This document shows positions 34,222 to 45,556 of a stretch of 64,000 nucleotides of DNA, in pieces; positions within the stretch are counted from its first letter, which is position 1; the number at the start of each line of letters is the position of its first letter. A program made the position numbers and the translations under genes. The stretch lies in NCBI RefSeq assembly GCF_037076465.1, contig NZ_AP028908.1:3472001-3536000 (forward strand). The letters run 5' to 3'. The stretch is from Pectobacterium araliae. Lineage in GTDB: Bacteria; Pseudomonadota; Gammaproteobacteria; Enterobacterales; Enterobacteriaceae. The notes beneath the pieces were generated by a model. The model was given only the letters and a program-made list of their open reading frames with translations, was not told where the DNA came from and made no database searches.

Positions 34222-35940
34222 ATGCGTACTAGCCAATACATGCTCTCCACTCTCAAGGAGACACCAGCCGATGCGGAAGTCATCAGCCATCAGTTGATGC
34301 TCCGTGCAGGAATGATTCGTAAACTGGCCTCCGGCCTTTACACCTGGTTGCCGACCGGTTTACGTGTTTTGAGAAAAGTTGAAAACATCGTGCGCGAAGA
34401 GATGAACAACGCGGGTGCAATTGAAGTGTCGATGCCCGTTGTTCAACCTGCCGATTTATGGGTGGAAAGTGGACGTTGGGATCAGTATGGCCCAGAACTA
34501 CTACGCTTTGTCGATCGTGGCGAACGCCCGTTCATACTTGGCCCAACACACGAAGAAGTGATTACTGACCTGATTCGTAATGAAATCAGCTCTTATAAGC
34601 AGTTGCCGCTGAATTTTTTCCAGATTCAGACCAAATTCCGCGATGAAGTGCGCCCGCGTTTTGGCGTCATGCGCTCACGTGAATTCCTGATGAAAGATGC
34701 CTACTCTTTCCACACCTCACAGGAATCGTTGCAGGTCACCTACGACGCCATGTATGCCGCTTACAGCAAGGTTTTCAGCCGTATGGATCTGGATTTCAGA
34801 GCCGTTCAGGCAGATACTGGTTCTATCGGTGGTAATGCGTCCCATGAGTTCCAGGTACTGGCAACCAGCGGTGAAGACGATATTGTTTTCTCAACGGAAT
34901 CCGATTACGCGGCAAACATTGAACTGGCAGAAGCTGTCGCGCCGAAATTAGGCCGCGCCGAAGCGACAGAAGAACTGCGGGTGGTGGATACGCCAAACGC
35001 CAAGACCATCGCCGAGCTGGTTGAGCAATTTAAGCTGTCAGTCGAAAAAACTGTGAAAACCCTGCTGGTGAAAGCAACGGAAGAAAGTGGCCATAAACTG
35101 GTTGCGCTGCTGGTGCGTGGCGATCACGAACTGAACGAAATCAAGGCTGAGAAAATTGCTCAGGTAGCCAGCCCGCTGACTTTTGCAACGGAAGAAGAGA
35201 TTCGTGCAATCATCGGCGCAGGCCCTGGCTCACTTGGCCCGGTCAAACTGTCTATTCCCGTCGTTGTCGATCGTACCGTTGCGGCCATGAGCGATTTCAG
35301 CGCTGGCGCGAACATTGATGGCAAACACTATTTTGGCATTAACTGGGAGCGTGATGTTGCACTGCCACAGGTTGCGGATATCCGTAACGTGGTTGAAGGC
35401 GACATCAGTCCAGACGGTAAAGGCACGCTGCAAATTAAACGCGGTATCGAAGTGGGCCATATCTTCCAACTGGGCAGCAAGTATTCTGAAGCGTTGAAAG
35501 CGACAGTTCAAGGCGAAGACGGGCGCAACCAGACGCTGACGATGGGCTGCTACGGTATTGGTGTAACGCGCGTTGTCGCAGCAGCGATTGAGCAAAACCA
35601 TGACGAACGCGGCATCATCTGGCCAGACGCGATTGCCCCTTTCCACGTTGCCATTCTGCCAATGAATATGCACAAATCTTTCCGCGTGAAGGAAGTCGCT
35701 GAGGATATCTATCAGCAGTTGCGCGCTAAAGGCATTGAAGTTCTGCTTGATGACCGTAAAGAACGTCCGGGCGTGATGTTCGCCGATATGGAACTGATTG
35801 GCGTACCGCACACCATCGTTATTGGCGATCGCAATCTGGATAGCGAAGAGATTGAATATAAGAATCGCCGGATTGGTGAAAAGCAAATGATTAAAACCAG
35901 CGACATTATCGATTTCCTGCTGGCAAATATCGTACGCTAA
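34222..35940 (+). CDS. proS: Prolyl-tRNA synthetase ProS
   Basis: Class II aminoacyl-tRNA synthetase, 572 residues, bacterial type with an editing insertion. Class II motif 2 is [26 protein letters not shown], the INS (YbaK-like) editing domain runs about 225-405, motif 3 is [14 protein letters not shown], and an anticodon-binding domain ([32 protein letters not shown]) ends the protein. It follows trmO in the same order as E. coli. Confidence 0.97.
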   Translation: MRTSQYMLSTLKETPADAEVISHQLMLRAGMIRKLASGLYTWLPTGLRVLRKVENIVREEMNNAGAIEVSMPVVQPADLWVESGRWDQYGPELLRFVDRGERPFILGPTHEEVITDLIRNEISSYKQLPLNFFQIQTKFRDEVRPRFGVMRSREFLMKDAYSFHTSQESLQVTYDAMYAAYSKVFSRMDLDFRAVQADTGSIGGNASHEFQVLATSGEDDIVFSTESDYAANIELAEAVAPKLGRAEATEELRVVDTPNAKTIAELVEQFKLSVEKTVKTLLVKATEESGHKLVALLVRGDHELNEIKAEKIAQVASPLTFATEEEIRAIIGAGPGSLGPVKLSIPVVVDRTVAAMSDFSAGANIDGKHYFGINWERDVALPQVADIRNVVEGDISPDGKGTLQIKRGIEVGHIFQLGSKYSEALKATVQGEDGRNQTLTMGCYGIGVTRVVAAAIEQNHDERGIIWPDAIAPFHVAILPMNMHKSFRVKEVAEDIYQQLRAKGIEVLLDDRKERPGVMFADMELIGVPHTIVIGDRNLDSEEIEYKNRRIGEKQMIKTSDIIDFLLANIVR

Positions 35941-35952
35941 TCGCCATCGAAC

Positions 35953-35974
35953 CGCCCTTTCGTGTGAAAGGGCG
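35953..35974 (+). terminator. Hairpin after proS
   Basis: Stem cgccctttc/gaaagggcg with loop gtgt, 12 bp after the proS stop. It lacks a T tract; the stronger hairpin at 35987 probably completes termination. Confidence 0.45.
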
Positions 35975-35986
35975 AATGACCGACGT

Positions 35987-36018
35987 AAAAAATGGTGGGT
36001 TTCCCACCATTTTTATTT
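35987..36018. terminator. Bidirectional terminator between proS and rpoS
   Basis: Ten-bp stem aaatggtggg/cccaccattt with a three-base loop, an A run on the left and a T run on the right, between two convergent genes. Confidence 0.88.
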
Positions 36019-36043
36019 CAAGACATCAGTAACCCGTCACGAG

Positions 36044-37036
36044 TTATTCACGAAACAGTTCTTCAATGCTCAAGCCCTGAACCTGCAAAATTTCCCGCAG
36101 GCGGCGTAAACCTTCAACCTGAATCTGACGAACACGTTCACGCGTTAAGCCGATTTCACGACCCACATCTTCCAGCGTAGCCGCTTCATACCCTAATAGG
36201 CCGAAACGACGCGCCAACACCTCACGCTGTTTGGCATTAAGCTCAAACAACCATTTAACGATATTCTGCTTCATATCGTTATCCTGTGTGGTGTCTTCAG
36301 GTCCGTTATCTTTTTCGTCTGCCAGAATATCCAGCAGCGCTTTTTCCGAATCACCCCCTAACGGGGTATCGACGGAAGTAATACGCTCATTCAAGCGCAG
36401 CATGCGGTTGACGTCATCAACGGGCTTATCAAGCTGTTCGGCAATTTCTTCCGCACTCGGCTCGTGATCCAGTTTATGAGACAATTCGCGCGCGGTGCGC
36501 AGATAAACGTTGAGTTCTTTGACAATGTGAATAGGCAAGCGGATGGTGCGGGTTTGATTCATAATCGCCCGCTCTATCGTCTGTCGAATCCACCACGTCG
36601 CGTAGGTTGAAAAACGGAACCCTCTTTCTGGATCGAATTTTTCAACCGCACGGATCAGACCAAGATTTCCCTCTTCAATCAAATCCAGCAGCGCCAGACC
36701 ACGATTGTTGTAACGGCGGGCAATTTTCACTACCAGCCGCAGGTTACTCTCGATCATTCGGCGACGCGATGGGATATCACCACGCAGCGCGCGTCGTGCA
36801 AAATAAACTTCTTCTTCTGCGGTTAAAAGCGGCGAATAGCCGATCTCTCCCAAATAGAGTTGCGTTGCGTCGAGAACACGCTGTGGGACCCCTTGCGATA
36901 ACAGCTCGTCTTCCGCCGAGTCACTATCATTGGTATCTTCCTCTGCCAGCGCTTTATCGTCAAAAACGTCAAGTCCATTTTCTTCGAAATCGGTATCTTC
37001 ATGTAACTCGTTAACTTTCAGCGTACTTTGGCTCAT
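36044..37036 (-). CDS. rpoS: Stationary-phase sigma factor RpoS
   Basis: Sigma-S, 330 residues, master regulator of stationary phase and general stress. Region 1.2/2 ([80 protein letters not shown]) and region 4 ([28 protein letters not shown]) are complete. In E. coli the main rpoS promoter lies inside nlpD, giving a long leader that pairs with regulatory RNAs; the same layout (nlpD 54 bp upstream) is present. Confidence 0.98.
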   Translation of the reverse strand: MSQSTLKVNELHEDTDFEENGLDVFDDKALAEEDTNDSDSAEDELLSQGVPQRVLDATQLYLGEIGYSPLLTAEEEVYFARRALRGDIPSRRRMIESNLRLVVKIARRYNNRGLALLDLIEEGNLGLIRAVEKFDPERGFRFSTYATWWIRQTIERAIMNQTRTIRLPIHIVKELNVYLRTARELSHKLDHEPSAEEIAEQLDKPVDDVNRMLRLNERITSVDTPLGGDSEKALLDILADEKDNGPEDTTQDNDMKQNIVKWLFELNAKQREVLARRFGLLGYEAATLEDVGREIGLTRERVRQIQVEGLRRLREILQVQGLSIEELFRE

Positions 37037-37089
37037 AAGTGGCTCCTACCCGTGATCCCTTGGCAGAATACCGAAATACTCTGCCCGAT

Positions 37090-38127
37090 TTATCGCTGCG
37101 GCAGAAAACGCAGCGGGTTTACGGATTTCCCCTTGTAACGAATTTCAAAGTGCAAGCGAACTGAGCTGGTGCCGGTACTGCCCATCGTAGCGATTTTTTG
37201 TCCTGCCGTGACATCCTGTTGCTCACAGACTAGCATCGTATCGTTATGGGCATAGGCACTGAGGTAGTCATCATTATGCTTGATGATTATCAGATTTCCG
37301 TAACCACGTAGCGCATTGCCCGCATACACCACACGCCCACTGGCGGTTGCGGTGATCGGTTGCCCACGTGAGCCGGCGATATCAATCCCTTTATTTCCCC
37401 CTTCAGAATCGGAGAAACTATCTATGACTTTCCCATCGGTAGGCCAACGCCAACTGGCGACAGCAGCAGTATTGCTGCTGGCAACAGCCGCTGGTGCGGA
37501 AACAGGAGCGGTAGTCGTTGCCCCTGCCGTAGGTAACATCTTACCTACATTCTGTTTACCCTGGTTACCAGAATACGCATTAGTTGACTGAGAATCAACC
37601 GATGTAGTTTGTATTTGAGCACTTGATGGCGGCGTCGGTACTCCACCTCGGGTGGCATCGGTTGTTGCCAACATTCCGCTGCCGCTCGTCAGTCCACCGC
37701 CCGACGTATTGTTGCCAGGTGACCCGTTGCCTAAACTCAGCGATTGCCCCACATTCAGGCTGTATGGTTCAGGAATATTGTTGCGCTGCGCCAGATCCCG
37801 GTAGTCATTACCAGTAATCCACGCGATATAAAACAGGGTATCGCCCCGTTTAACAGTGTAGGCATTGCCGCCGCTGTAGCTGCCTTTCGGAATATTACCG
37901 TAGCTGCGGTTATAAACGATCCGGCCATCGGACGTTGTTGCTACATTTTCACCCGCCGTTGAAATCCGCGGTGATGGCGCAGATAACATTCCCCCTCGGC
38001 TGCCCGTATTTCCGTCAACGCTGCTGATCGGTGCGGATTTGGAATTATTGTTGGAGCATCCAGCCACCCCAAAGACAACGACTATACACGCAGCAACGTG
38101 ACGCAAATTCATCATTCGGCTTCCCAT
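37090..38127 (-). CDS. nlpD: Murein hydrolase activator NlpD
   Basis: Outer-membrane lipoprotein that activates amidase AmiC in cell division. The chosen ATG (38127) follows gggag and gives 345 residues with signal peptide and lipobox FGVAGC; the longer frame to 38214 adds a repetitive, non-signal sequence. A LysM domain ([29 protein letters not shown]) is followed by a Ser/Thr/Gly/Pro-rich linker and a C-terminal LytM/M23 domain ([41 protein letters not shown]). The LytM domain lacks the usual catalytic metal ligands, as in NlpD generally. Confidence 0.95.
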   Translation of the reverse strand: MGSRMMNLRHVAACIVVVFGVAGCSNNNSKSAPISSVDGNTGSRGGMLSAPSPRISTAGENVATTSDGRIVYNRSYGNIPKGSYSGGNAYTVKRGDTLFYIAWITGNDYRDLAQRNNIPEPYSLNVGQSLSLGNGSPGNNTSGGGLTSGSGMLATTDATRGGVPTPPSSAQIQTTSVDSQSTNAYSGNQGKQNVGKMLPTAGATTTAPVSAPAAVASSNTAAVASWRWPTDGKVIDSFSDSEGGNKGIDIAGSRGQPITATASGRVVYAGNALRGYGNLIIIKHNDDYLSAYAHNDTMLVCEQQDVTAGQKIATMGSTGTSSVRLHFEIRYKGKSVNPLRFLPQR

Positions 38128-38143
38128 GCGCCTTACTCCCCTA

Positions 38144-38185
38144 TAACTATAGCGTTCGAAAAAGTAACTATAACGTTCAAAAAAA
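38144..38185. repeat. Two tandem 21-bp repeats in the nlpD leader
   Basis: Copies 38144-38164 and 38165-38185 are directly adjacent and match at 18 of 21 positions. They read taactatagcgttcg and taactataacgttca followed by an A-rich end. The 21-bp period equals two helical turns, and the pair ends 17 bp before the nlpD start. Confidence 0.75.
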
Positions 38186-38452
38186 CAGTAGTATCCAGAA
38201 CTCAATTCAGACATGTGTGCCTCGTACCCGCTGTAGCTTAACTGACCGTCGCGTAAATGATTGTAGCGTAACCGATATTTTATTCGTTAAGTTGGAACGA
38301 GAAAGATCGCTACTTCACCATCGCTGGCGCATAAGCAAAACAGGAGAGGCACCACGATGATTGGATGCTAACAATACCAACAAGTTCGCACCATAAAACC
38401 GTTGTATTGACATTTTAAAGACTTAGCAACACTGCACATCATCGCCACGGTA

Positions 38453-39079
38453 TCAGGCTAATTCGCCTTTGACTAGCGGAACAAACCGAACTGCTTCAAC
38501 CGTTTGAATAATAAATTCGCCAGCATGGCGCTGAACAACTTGCAGTAATTGCGACTGTTCTCCAACGGGCAACACCATTACGCCACCTTCATCAAGCTGT
38601 CCCAACAGTGCCTGAGGAATTTCCGGCGGTGCCGCCGTAACGATGATGGCATCAAATGGCCCACGCGATGCCCACCCCTGCCATCCATCGCCATGACGAG
38701 TAGAAATGTTGTGCAAATCAAGCTGCTTTAAACGACGTTTAGCCTGCCACTGCAGCCCTTTGATGCGTTCAACAGAGCAAACGTGCCGAACTAAATGCGC
38801 TAAAATCGCCGTTTGGTAACCTGAACCGGTGCCAATCTCAAGCACGCGGGATACGGGCGTCAGGTTAAGCAGTTCCGTCATCTTCGCGACCATATAGGGC
38901 TGCGAGATAGTCTGGCCGGAGCCGATAGGCAGAGCCGTATTCTCATACGCTTTATGCTCGAACGCCTCGTCAACAAAGCGTTCTCTGGGTACGGCTTCTA
39001 TTGCTTTCAGCAGACGTTCGTCCTGAATGCCTTGCTGGCGCAGTTGTGCCAGCAACGTTTCTATACGCTTGTTTACCAT
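38453..39079 (-). CDS. pcm: Protein-L-isoaspartate O-methyltransferase Pcm
   Basis: Repairs isoaspartyl residues using S-adenosylmethionine. The 208-residue protein has the PIMT motifs [16 protein letters not shown] and [19 protein letters not shown] (SAM loop) and [12 protein letters not shown]. Its ATG overlaps the stop of the 48-codon ORF that replaces surE, the same overlap (ATGGTAA) that pcm has with surE in E. coli. Confidence 0.95.
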   Translation of the reverse strand: MVNKRIETLLAQLRQQGIQDERLLKAIEAVPRERFVDEAFEHKAYENTALPIGSGQTISQPYMVAKMTELLNLTPVSRVLEIGTGSGYQTAILAHLVRHVCSVERIKGLQWQAKRRLKQLDLHNISTRHGDGWQGWASRGPFDAIIVTAAPPEIPQALLGQLDEGGVMVLPVGEQSQLLQVVQRHAGEFIIQTVEAVRFVPLVKGELA

Positions 39080-39219
39080 TCCCCGCCGACCTCAGCTCTG
39101 GTTAACCTCGCCACCAATACAGCAATCTTCCCGCATAGGGGTAAACCAGCCGCCGCTATCACGCCGTGGCCAGCATTGATTCTCTTCAACGATTTTCTGC
39201 AAAAAGCTTCACTGCGCAT
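39073..39219 (-). pseudogene. 48-codon ORF in place of surE (probable surE deletion remnant)
   Basis: In E. coli and relatives surE (about 250 codons, 5'/3'-nucleotidase) lies between truD and pcm. Here only 147 bp separate them, yet both junctions survive: the ORF begins ATGCGC inside the truD stop (TGATG), and ends in VGGEW-TAA overlapping the pcm ATG. The middle (FCRKSLKRINAGHGVIAAAG and so on) does not recognisably match SurE. Reading frame is intact from end to end. The best reading is an in-frame internal deletion or replacement of surE; a new small protein is possible but unsupported. Confidence 0.7.
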
Positions 39220-40265
39220 CAGGCTCCGAGATCAGTATCCTGCTGAGCATGCAGTAATTCACGTACCACACTGGTCGCAAAGCTGCCCGCCGGTAGCCAG
39301 AATTTCACTTCTACGGTTGCGTCATCCTGCCATTCCCACTGCATTTGCTGTGGATAGAGCAACACAGCGCGCCGGGCAGGTTCAACCCGTTCACGTTTGA
39401 CCAAAGACCATAGCGTTTCTTGTCCGCTCAAGGCCTGTTCTTCAAATACTCGTGCATCATCCTGAGTCCCCAGCTCACCATCACCGGGCAGTGGTGCAGT
39501 AATTTGGAGCTCGCCAGCATCAAGACGCGCCTGCAAGGTTGCCAATTCATCAGATTTGGCAACAAACCAACTACCGCGACCCGTTAGCTGCAATGCGTCA
39601 CCACACAAAACGGTTTTCGCTTGCTGTTGTGCCAGTCTCGCACTGGCAACCTGGTTAAACATCGCACTGCGGCTGGCAGAAAGATAAAAGCTACGCTTAC
39701 TACGTTCTTTTACCCGAATATCATTATTTGCCCAAAGACGTGCCTGCTCAAGATTATTCCCGTTCCGTCCAAAACGCTGACTACCGAAATAATTAGGGAC
39801 GCCGTTAGCGGCTATCCGCGCCAAACGTGCTTCCACCTCGTGTCGATCGCTCACCTGACGCAGCACCAGGATAAAATGGTTACCCCGTAGCGCACCAATG
39901 CGCAATTTGCGGCGGTGACGGGTCACCTCAAGTACGTCACAACCGTCAAGCGTCAGCAAGGAAAAATCTGGCGTCTCTTTTCCCGGCATATGCAGACAAA
40001 ACCACTGTTCGGTGACAGCATGGCGATCTTTCAGGCCTGCATAGCTGACAGCACGCAGCGGAAGACGGGCAAATTTTGCCAGCATCTCGGCCACAAATTG
40101 CGTATTGCAGCCACGCTTGCGTACTCGCACCAATACCTGTTCGCCGTCACCATCAGGCTGAAACCCCAGATCTTCCACCACCAGAAAATCTTCCGCGGCG
40201 GATTTCAATGAGCCTGTAGCCTGTGGTTCACCGTGCAGCCAGACGAGTTGTTCGCTATTTTCCAT
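39219..40265 (-). CDS. truD: tRNA pseudouridine(13) synthase TruD
   Basis: Makes pseudouridine 13 in tRNA-Glu. The 348-residue protein has the TruD signatures [42 protein letters not shown] (catalytic Asp in KDRHA, about residue 81) and [15 protein letters not shown] gap of 131 bp separates it from ispF. The tRNA-Glu it modifies is encoded in this window. Confidence 0.95.
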   Translation of the reverse strand: MENSEQLVWLHGEPQATGSLKSAAEDFLVVEDLGFQPDGDGEQVLVRVRKRGCNTQFVAEMLAKFARLPLRAVSYAGLKDRHAVTEQWFCLHMPGKETPDFSLLTLDGCDVLEVTRHRRKLRIGALRGNHFILVLRQVSDRHEVEARLARIAANGVPNYFGSQRFGRNGNNLEQARLWANNDIRVKERSKRSFYLSASRSAMFNQVASARLAQQQAKTVLCGDALQLTGRGSWFVAKSDELATLQARLDAGELQITAPLPGDGELGTQDDARVFEEQALSGQETLWSLVKRERVEPARRAVLLYPQQMQWEWQDDATVEVKFWLPAGSFATSVVRELLHAQQDTDLGA

Positions 40266-40396
40266 CGTTATCCCACAAGGTGCATAACTGGATGAGACAC
40301 AGTCATGACATTGTTTCTTATACTGTTAACTTTCTATTATTGACAAGGTATTGTTGATAAAACCATTACTTATAAAAACAGCTTATAAAAAACGGC

Positions 40397-40894
40397 TTAC
40401 CAGGCAACAATTTCGCCCGTTCCTTTTTTCACGAGTAAAGCAACCGCTTCGCAAGCAATGCCTTCGCCGCGACCAGTAAAACCCAGCTGTTCTGTCGTGG
40501 TGGCTTTCACATTGACGTCATCCATGTGGCACTGCAAATCTTCCGCCAGATTCACGCGCATTTGCGGGATATGCGGGGCCATTTTCGGCGCCTGCGCAAT
40601 AATCGTAACGTCCAGATTACCTAGCTGATAGCCCTTTTCATTGATGCGACGCCAGGCTTCACGCAGCAGGCCACGGCTGTCCGCACCTTTAAAAGCCGGA
40701 TCGGTATCAGGAAACAGCTTGCCAATATCGCCCAACGCAGCCGCACCTAATAGGGCATCGGTTACCGCGTGTAACACCACATCCCCATCGGAATGCGCCA
40801 GCAGGCCTTGAGAATAAGGAATTCGCACGCCACCGATCACCAGCGGACCTTCTCCACCAAACTTATGGACATCAAAACCGTGACCGATACGCAT
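40397..40894 (-). CDS. ispF: 2-C-methyl-D-erythritol 2,4-cyclodiphosphate synthase IspF
   Basis: MEP-pathway enzyme forming the cyclodiphosphate. Metal ligands Asp8 and His10 ([17 protein letters not shown]) and His42 (LLAHSDGDV) are visible, as are [12 protein letters not shown] and the C-terminal [22 protein letters not shown]. Length 165, slightly longer than the E. coli protein through its C-terminal tail. It lies 52 bp after ispD. Confidence 0.96.
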   Translation of the reverse strand: MRIGHGFDVHKFGGEGPLVIGGVRIPYSQGLLAHSDGDVVLHAVTDALLGAAALGDIGKLFPDTDPAFKGADSRGLLREAWRRINEKGYQLGNLDVTIIAQAPKMAPHIPQMRVNLAEDLQCHMDDVNVKATTTEQLGFTGRGEGIACEAVALLVKKGTGEIVAW

Positions 40895-40946
40895 CGCGCG
40901 TTCTCCTTATATGTATTAACGAATAAATTTAGCGAATAAAATGAGG

Positions 40947-41660
40947 TTACTGCAAACGGGTTAAATAGAATTCGGCTAATGCCAAATCCTCTGGACGCGT
41001 GACTTTGATATTATCCGACCGCCCGCTGACAATTTGCGGGCGATAGCCACAATATTCCAGCGCTGAGGCTTCATCTGTGACGGCAATGCCATCCTGAAGC
41101 GCCCGTTGCAGACACTGTTTCAGCAATGCAGCAGGAAAAAGCTGCGGCGTCAGCGCATGCCATAAATCGTTACGTTCTACCGTGCGATCAATAAACCCGT
41201 CCGTGCTGCGCTTCATGGTATCACGAACCGGCGCGGCTAGAATTCCACCGACGTCACTCTGCTCGACAATCGCCAGCAAGCGCGTCAGATCGTCCTGATG
41301 CAGACACGGACGCGCCGCGTCGTGCACCAACGCCCACGCGCTATCGGCAACGGCGGCCAGCCCAGCCAGTACAGAATCCGCACGCTGCTGTCCGCCCGTC
41401 ACGACACAAATACGAGGATCGTTGGCAATCGCCAGGGTATGAAAGAATACGTCATTCGAACTAATGGCAACGACGACACGCTGTACTCGCGGATGGCGCA
41501 AAAGCGCATCGATGGTATGTTCAAGAATGGTTTTATGGCCGATCACATCATTGCCAATCGTCAGGTACTGTTTAGGACGATCGTTCTGCATCCGGCTGCC
41601 GTTACCCGCAGCGGGTAAAACAGCAACAATGTCAGGCGGGGAAAGGCGTGATGTCTGCAT
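40947..41660 (-). CDS. ispD: 2-C-methyl-D-erythritol 4-phosphate cytidylyltransferase IspD
   Basis: Couples CTP to methylerythritol phosphate in the MEP isoprenoid pathway. The nucleotide-binding start [21 protein letters not shown] is clear, followed by the family segments VHDAARPCL and [10 protein letters not shown]. 237 residues. The start follows the ftsB stop by three bases, so the pair is coupled. Confidence 0.96.
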   Translation of the reverse strand: MQTSRLSPPDIVAVLPAAGNGSRMQNDRPKQYLTIGNDVIGHKTILEHTIDALLRHPRVQRVVVAISSNDVFFHTLAIANDPRICVVTGGQQRADSVLAGLAAVADSAWALVHDAARPCLHQDDLTRLLAIVEQSDVGGILAAPVRDTMKRSTDGFIDRTVERNDLWHALTPQLFPAALLKQCLQRALQDGIAVTDEASALEYCGYRPQIVSGRSDNIKVTRPEDLALAEFYLTRLQ

Positions 41661-41663
41661 GCG

Positions 41664-41984
41664 TCAACGTTGTGTATTATTAGGCGAGGTCGTATTCGCG
41701 CTACGATGCCCCGATTCTGGCACCAGACGATAAAAGCTTTCACCAGGCTTGATCATACCCAGTTCATTACGAGCACGCTCTTCTATCGCCTCTTGTCCAC
41801 CATTGAGGTCGTCAATTTCAGCAAACAGTTGTTCGTTGCGGTCTTTTAATTTGGCATTGTTACCCAATTGGATGACAACATCATCGTTCACCCGAACATA
41901 ATCGTGAATGCCATTTTTGCCCAGCCACAGTGAGTACTGAAGCCAGCCAAGCAATATCAATAATAACAGCGTAAGCTTTCCCAT
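41664..41984 (-). CDS. ftsB: Cell-division protein FtsB
   Basis: Small bitopic divisome protein that complexes with FtsL and FtsQ. 106 residues: one N-terminal membrane helix ([19 protein letters not shown]), then a coiled coil (residues about 28-70, [22 protein letters not shown]) and the conserved [16 protein letters not shown]. It starts the ftsB-ispD-ispF-truD run. Confidence 0.95.
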   Translation of the reverse strand: MGKLTLLLLILLGWLQYSLWLGKNGIHDYVRVNDDVVIQLGNNAKLKDRNEQLFAEIDDLNGGQEAIEERARNELGMIKPGESFYRLVPESGHRSANTTSPNNTQR

Positions 41985-42127
41985 CCCGCCCCCTGAAAAA
42001 CCGCCTAATCATCCCATAACTTTTGTTTCGACTCCACTGTGTCCGGTCGTGGAAGGCAAGATTCACATCAGGCGAGGAGAAGGAAACCGGAAAACGGGGC
42101 GAAAAAGCACAAATTTTGCGCGATGTG

Positions 42128-42472
42128 TTACCACCCCGTCAGAAAAGAAAAAACCAGCCAGAACAGGCAGACCACCGTCAGCCCTGTCGCAAAAAGCGTA
42201 TAAAAAAGATAGCCTCTCAGTAGAAAACTAACCCCGACGCCAACCAGCACGGAAAACGGCATCAGCGCCAAAAAGAACGGCCACGTGTAAAGCATGAAGA
42301 AAAACGTAGCATTAGAGCCATACACCAGAAAGGGGATGCTAAAAGCCAGCCAATAAAAGGAGAACCCCGTCACCGCCCCCATAAACAGGTAGGAAACGCC
42401 GTCATCCTCTTCTTGCGCTGGCCGAGTCTTGCTAATCGTTAACTGCGTGGCATTTTGCATAATCTTTCCCAT
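42128..42472 (-). CDS. ygbE: DUF3561 inner-membrane protein YgbE
   Basis: Small membrane protein of unknown function, 114 residues, with three or four hydrophobic segments (ITFSFYWLAFSIPFLVYG-like, TFFFMLYTWPFFLALMPFSVLVGVGVSFLL, and a C-terminal helix). The YGSNATFFFMLYTWPFFLALMP stretch matches E. coli YgbE. Two starts are possible, 42472 (ggggaaga upstream) and 42460 (gggaaag upstream); I cannot decide between them. It lies between ftsB and cysC as in E. coli. Confidence 0.82.
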   Translation of the reverse strand: MGKIMQNATQLTISKTRPAQEEDDGVSYLFMGAVTGFSFYWLAFSIPFLVYGSNATFFFMLYTWPFFLALMPFSVLVGVGVSFLLRGYLFYTLFATGLTVVCLFWLVFSFLTGW

Positions 42473-42517
42473 TCTTCCCCTGCATCACCCAACAGCTCGG
42501 TGAAAAAAGCGGGGACA

Positions 42518-43135
42518 TCAGAGCTTGATAATAGCTCGCTTGCCAAGCAGATCTAACAATTGGCCGGTCAAAGTTGTTACGAATTGTTCACCATCCAGAT
42601 GACTATCCGGTGCTTCCGGTGCTTCATACACCGAGTCGATCCCCGTGAAATTACGCAGTTCCCCCGCACGGGCTTTTTTGTACAGTCCTTTAGGGTCGCG
42701 TGCTTCACAAGTCGCTAAAGGCGTATCCACGAAAACTTCAATAAACTGACCGTCACCGAGCAGATCCTGCACCATTTTACGCTCGGCGCGATGTGGCGAA
42801 ATAAACGCGGTCAGTACCACCAGACCCGCATCCACCATCAGTTTAGCAACTTCCCCCACGCGGCGGATATTCTCACGCCGATCGTCGTCAGTGAAACCCA
42901 GATCCCGGCATAGACCGTGCCGAACATTGTCGCCATCCAGCAGGTAGGTACTGACGCCACGCTGGTGCAATACTTGCTCCAGCGCGCCTGCTAGCGTGGA
43001 TTTACCGGACCCAGACAGCCCGGTAAACCAGATAACGACGCCCTGATGACCATGTAGCTTCTCGCGCGACTCACGGGTGACATCATGCGCATGCCAAACC
43101 ACGTTATCGTCAGTCGGTTCATCGCGTAAAGACAC
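42518..43135 (-). CDS. cysC: Adenylylsulfate (APS) kinase CysC
   Basis: Phosphorylates APS to PAPS. The P-loop GLSGSGKST (about residues 37-45), [17 protein letters not shown], and [26 protein letters not shown] lid are intact. The start is taken as GTG at 43135, which directly follows the cysN stop and has ggaggc eight bases before it, giving 205 residues like the E. coli enzyme. A longer frame to 43198 would overlap cysN and adds unrelated sequence. Confidence 0.94.
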   Translation of the reverse strand: MSLRDEPTDDNVVWHAHDVTRESREKLHGHQGVVIWFTGLSGSGKSTLAGALEQVLHQRGVSTYLLDGDNVRHGLCRDLGFTDDDRRENIRRVGEVAKLMVDAGLVVLTAFISPHRAERKMVQDLLGDGQFIEVFVDTPLATCEARDPKGLYKKARAGELRNFTGIDSVYEAPEAPDSHLDGEQFVTTLTGQLLDLLGKRAIIKL

Positions 43136-43136
43136 G

Positions 43137-44627
43137 TTATTTGCCTCCCAACAAATCGCGCGCACCCCAATGCGGGAAATGGCGACGTACCAGTGCATTC
43201 AGTTCCAGTTCAAACGCACTGTACGCACCCGACTCCTGATACACCTGTTCGATAGGTTCACGTACCAGGCCAGCGCCTACCGTGACATTACTCAGACGAT
43301 CGATAAAGATCATCCCACCTGTCACGGCATTATGCTGATAATTGTCCAGCACCAGCGGCTCATCAAAGACCAGCTCAACAGAACCAATACCGTTGAGCGG
43401 CAGGTTTTCCGCTACGCGCTGCGTCAGCGTATTGATCTCAACCTGATATTGAATATTTTCAACCCGAGCGCGCGTTTTCTTACCACCAATCTTGATGTCG
43501 TAACTTTGTCCCGGCACCAGCGGCTGTTCCGCCATCCAGACAACATCCACCAGCGCATGCTGCACGGCTTTCAGCGATTCGCCGCTGTCGACCAGCAGAT
43601 CGCCACGGCTGATATCCACTTCATCCGCCAGCACCAGCGTAATCGCTTCGCCAGCCTGCGCCTGCGGTAAATCACCGTCAAAGGTCACAATACGGCTAAC
43701 GGTGGATTCTACGCCGGACGGCAAGACTTTGACCCGCTGCCCGACACGGATAATGCCGGATGCCAGCGTTCCTGCGTAGCCACGGAAATCCAGATTCGGG
43801 CGGTTGACATACTGCACCGGGAAGCGCATTGGCTGTTCCAGCGTGCGCTGTGCCACATTGACCGTTTCCAGCACGTCCAGCAACGTCGGCCCGGTATACC
43901 AGCCCATCGTCGTACTCGGCGTCGCAACGTTGTCGCCATCCAGTGCGGAAATCGGCACGAAGGTAATATTCAGGTCAGCAGGCAGTTGTTGAGCAAAATC
44001 CAGATAATCCTGTTTAAACTGTTCAAATACCGTTTGTTGGTAGTCAACCAAGTCCATTTTATTCACCGCCACCACCAGATCGCGAATCCCCAGCAGGGTC
44101 GCAATAAAGCTATGACGACGGGTTTGATCCAATACGCCTTTACGGGCGTCAATCAGCAGGATCGCCAGCTCACAGGTTGATGCACCGGTTGCCATATTGC
44201 GGGTGTACTGCTCGTGTCCCGGCGTATCGGCAATGATGAACTTGCGTTTTTCCGTCGAGAAATAGCGATAAGCCACGTCAATCGTGATGCCCTGTTCGCG
44301 CTCGGCCTGAAGCCCATCGACCAACAGCGCCAAATCCAATTTCTCGCCCTGCGTGCCCAGACGCTTGCTGTCATTGTGCAGCGTGCTGAGCTGATCTTCA
44401 TAAATCTGGCGCGTATCGTGCAGCAACCGGCCAATCAGCGTACTTTTTCCATCGTCAACGCTACCGCAGGTCAGGAAACGCAGCAGCGTTTTATCCTGCT
44501 GTGCATGTAAATACGCTTCCACCCCGCCCTGCTCGGCGATCTGCTGTGCAATCGCATTGTTGATGACGACCGCATCTTTCTCAGCCGCATTTTCTGCCGC
44601 TGCATCTTTTAACGAAATTTGGCTCAT
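43137..44627 (-). CDS. cysN: Sulfate adenylyltransferase subunit 1, GTPase CysN
   Basis: GTPase that drives ATP sulfurylase CysD. Elongation-factor-like motifs: P-loop GSVDDGKST (about 51-59), DTPGH, NKMDLVD. The C-terminus [13 protein letters not shown] matches E. coli. The 496 residues include about 20 extra residues at the N-terminus ([15 protein letters not shown]), Ala/Glu/Asp-rich. It lies between cysD and cysC in one operon. Confidence 0.96.
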   Translation of the reverse strand: MSQISLKDAAAENAAEKDAVVINNAIAQQIAEQGGVEAYLHAQQDKTLLRFLTCGSVDDGKSTLIGRLLHDTRQIYEDQLSTLHNDSKRLGTQGEKLDLALLVDGLQAEREQGITIDVAYRYFSTEKRKFIIADTPGHEQYTRNMATGASTCELAILLIDARKGVLDQTRRHSFIATLLGIRDLVVAVNKMDLVDYQQTVFEQFKQDYLDFAQQLPADLNITFVPISALDGDNVATPSTTMGWYTGPTLLDVLETVNVAQRTLEQPMRFPVQYVNRPNLDFRGYAGTLASGIIRVGQRVKVLPSGVESTVSRIVTFDGDLPQAQAGEAITLVLADEVDISRGDLLVDSGESLKAVQHALVDVVWMAEQPLVPGQSYDIKIGGKKTRARVENIQYQVEINTLTQRVAENLPLNGIGSVELVFDEPLVLDNYQHNAVTGGMIFIDRLSNVTVGAGLVREPIEQVYQESGAYSAFELELNALVRRHFPHWGARDLLGGK

Positions 44628-44638
44628 TCGACGATTCC

Positions 44639-45547
44639 TCAGAAATACCCTTGACGCTTTTTCAGCTCCATTGAACCGGCCTGATCGCGGTCAATTACCC
44701 TTCCCTGACGTTCACTGGTTGTGGAAACCAGCATCTCTTCGATGATTTCCGGCAGCGTCTGCGCTTCAGATGCCACCGCGCCCGTCAGCGGCCAGCAGCC
44801 CAGCGTGCGGAAGCGCACCATGCGTTGTTCGATCACTTCACCCGGTTGCAGATCGATACGATCGTCATCCACCATCAGCAGCATGCCATCGCGTTCTACC
44901 ACCGGACGCGGAGCAGCCAGATACAGCGGAACAATATCGATATTTTCCAGATAGATATATTGCCAGATATCCAGTTCGGTCCAGTTAGAGAGTGGAAAAA
45001 CGCGGATGCTCTCGCCTTTGTTAATTTGACCGTTGTAGTTGTGCCACAGCTCTGGGCGCTGGTTTTTTGGGTCCCAACGATGGAAACGGTCGCGGAAGGA
45101 GTAAATACGCTCTTTGGCACGCGACTTCTCTTCATCGCGACGCGCCCCGCCAAATGCGGCATCAAAACCGTATTTATCCAACGCCTGCTTCAGTCCTTCG
45201 GTTTTCATGATGTCGGTGTGTTTGGCGCTGCCATGTACAAAAGGGTTAATCCCCAGCGCTTCACCCTGCGGGTTGCGATGCACCAGCAGTTCACAACCGT
45301 AGGCCTTCGCCGTGCGGTCACGGAATTCGTACATTTCACGAAATTTCCAGCCGGTATCAACGTGCAGCAGCGGGAAAGGCAGCGATCCTGGATAGAACGC
45401 TTTGCGCGCCAAATGCAGCATCACCGAAGAGTCTTTACCGATGGAATACATCATCACCGGGTTACTGAACTCGGCCGCTACTTCGCGGATGATGTGAATG
45501 CTTTCGGCTTCAAGCTGCCGTAAATGCGTGAGTCGTTTCTCGTCCAT
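44639..45547 (-). CDS. cysD: Sulfate adenylyltransferase subunit 2 CysD
   Basis: ATP sulfurylase catalytic subunit, forming APS from sulfate and ATP. PP-loop [21 protein letters not shown] (residues about 29-48) and the [37 protein letters not shown] segment are diagnostic. 302 residues, same as E. coli. Ten bases follow cysG. Confidence 0.97.
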   Translation of the reverse strand: MDEKRLTHLRQLEAESIHIIREVAAEFSNPVMMYSIGKDSSVMLHLARKAFYPGSLPFPLLHVDTGWKFREMYEFRDRTAKAYGCELLVHRNPQGEALGINPFVHGSAKHTDIMKTEGLKQALDKYGFDAAFGGARRDEEKSRAKERIYSFRDRFHRWDPKNQRPELWHNYNGQINKGESIRVFPLSNWTELDIWQYIYLENIDIVPLYLAAPRPVVERDGMLLMVDDDRIDLQPGEVIEQRMVRFRTLGCWPLTGAVASEAQTLPEIIEEMLVSTTSERQGRVIDRDQAGSMELKKRQGYF

Positions 45548-45556
45548 ACCCTTTCC

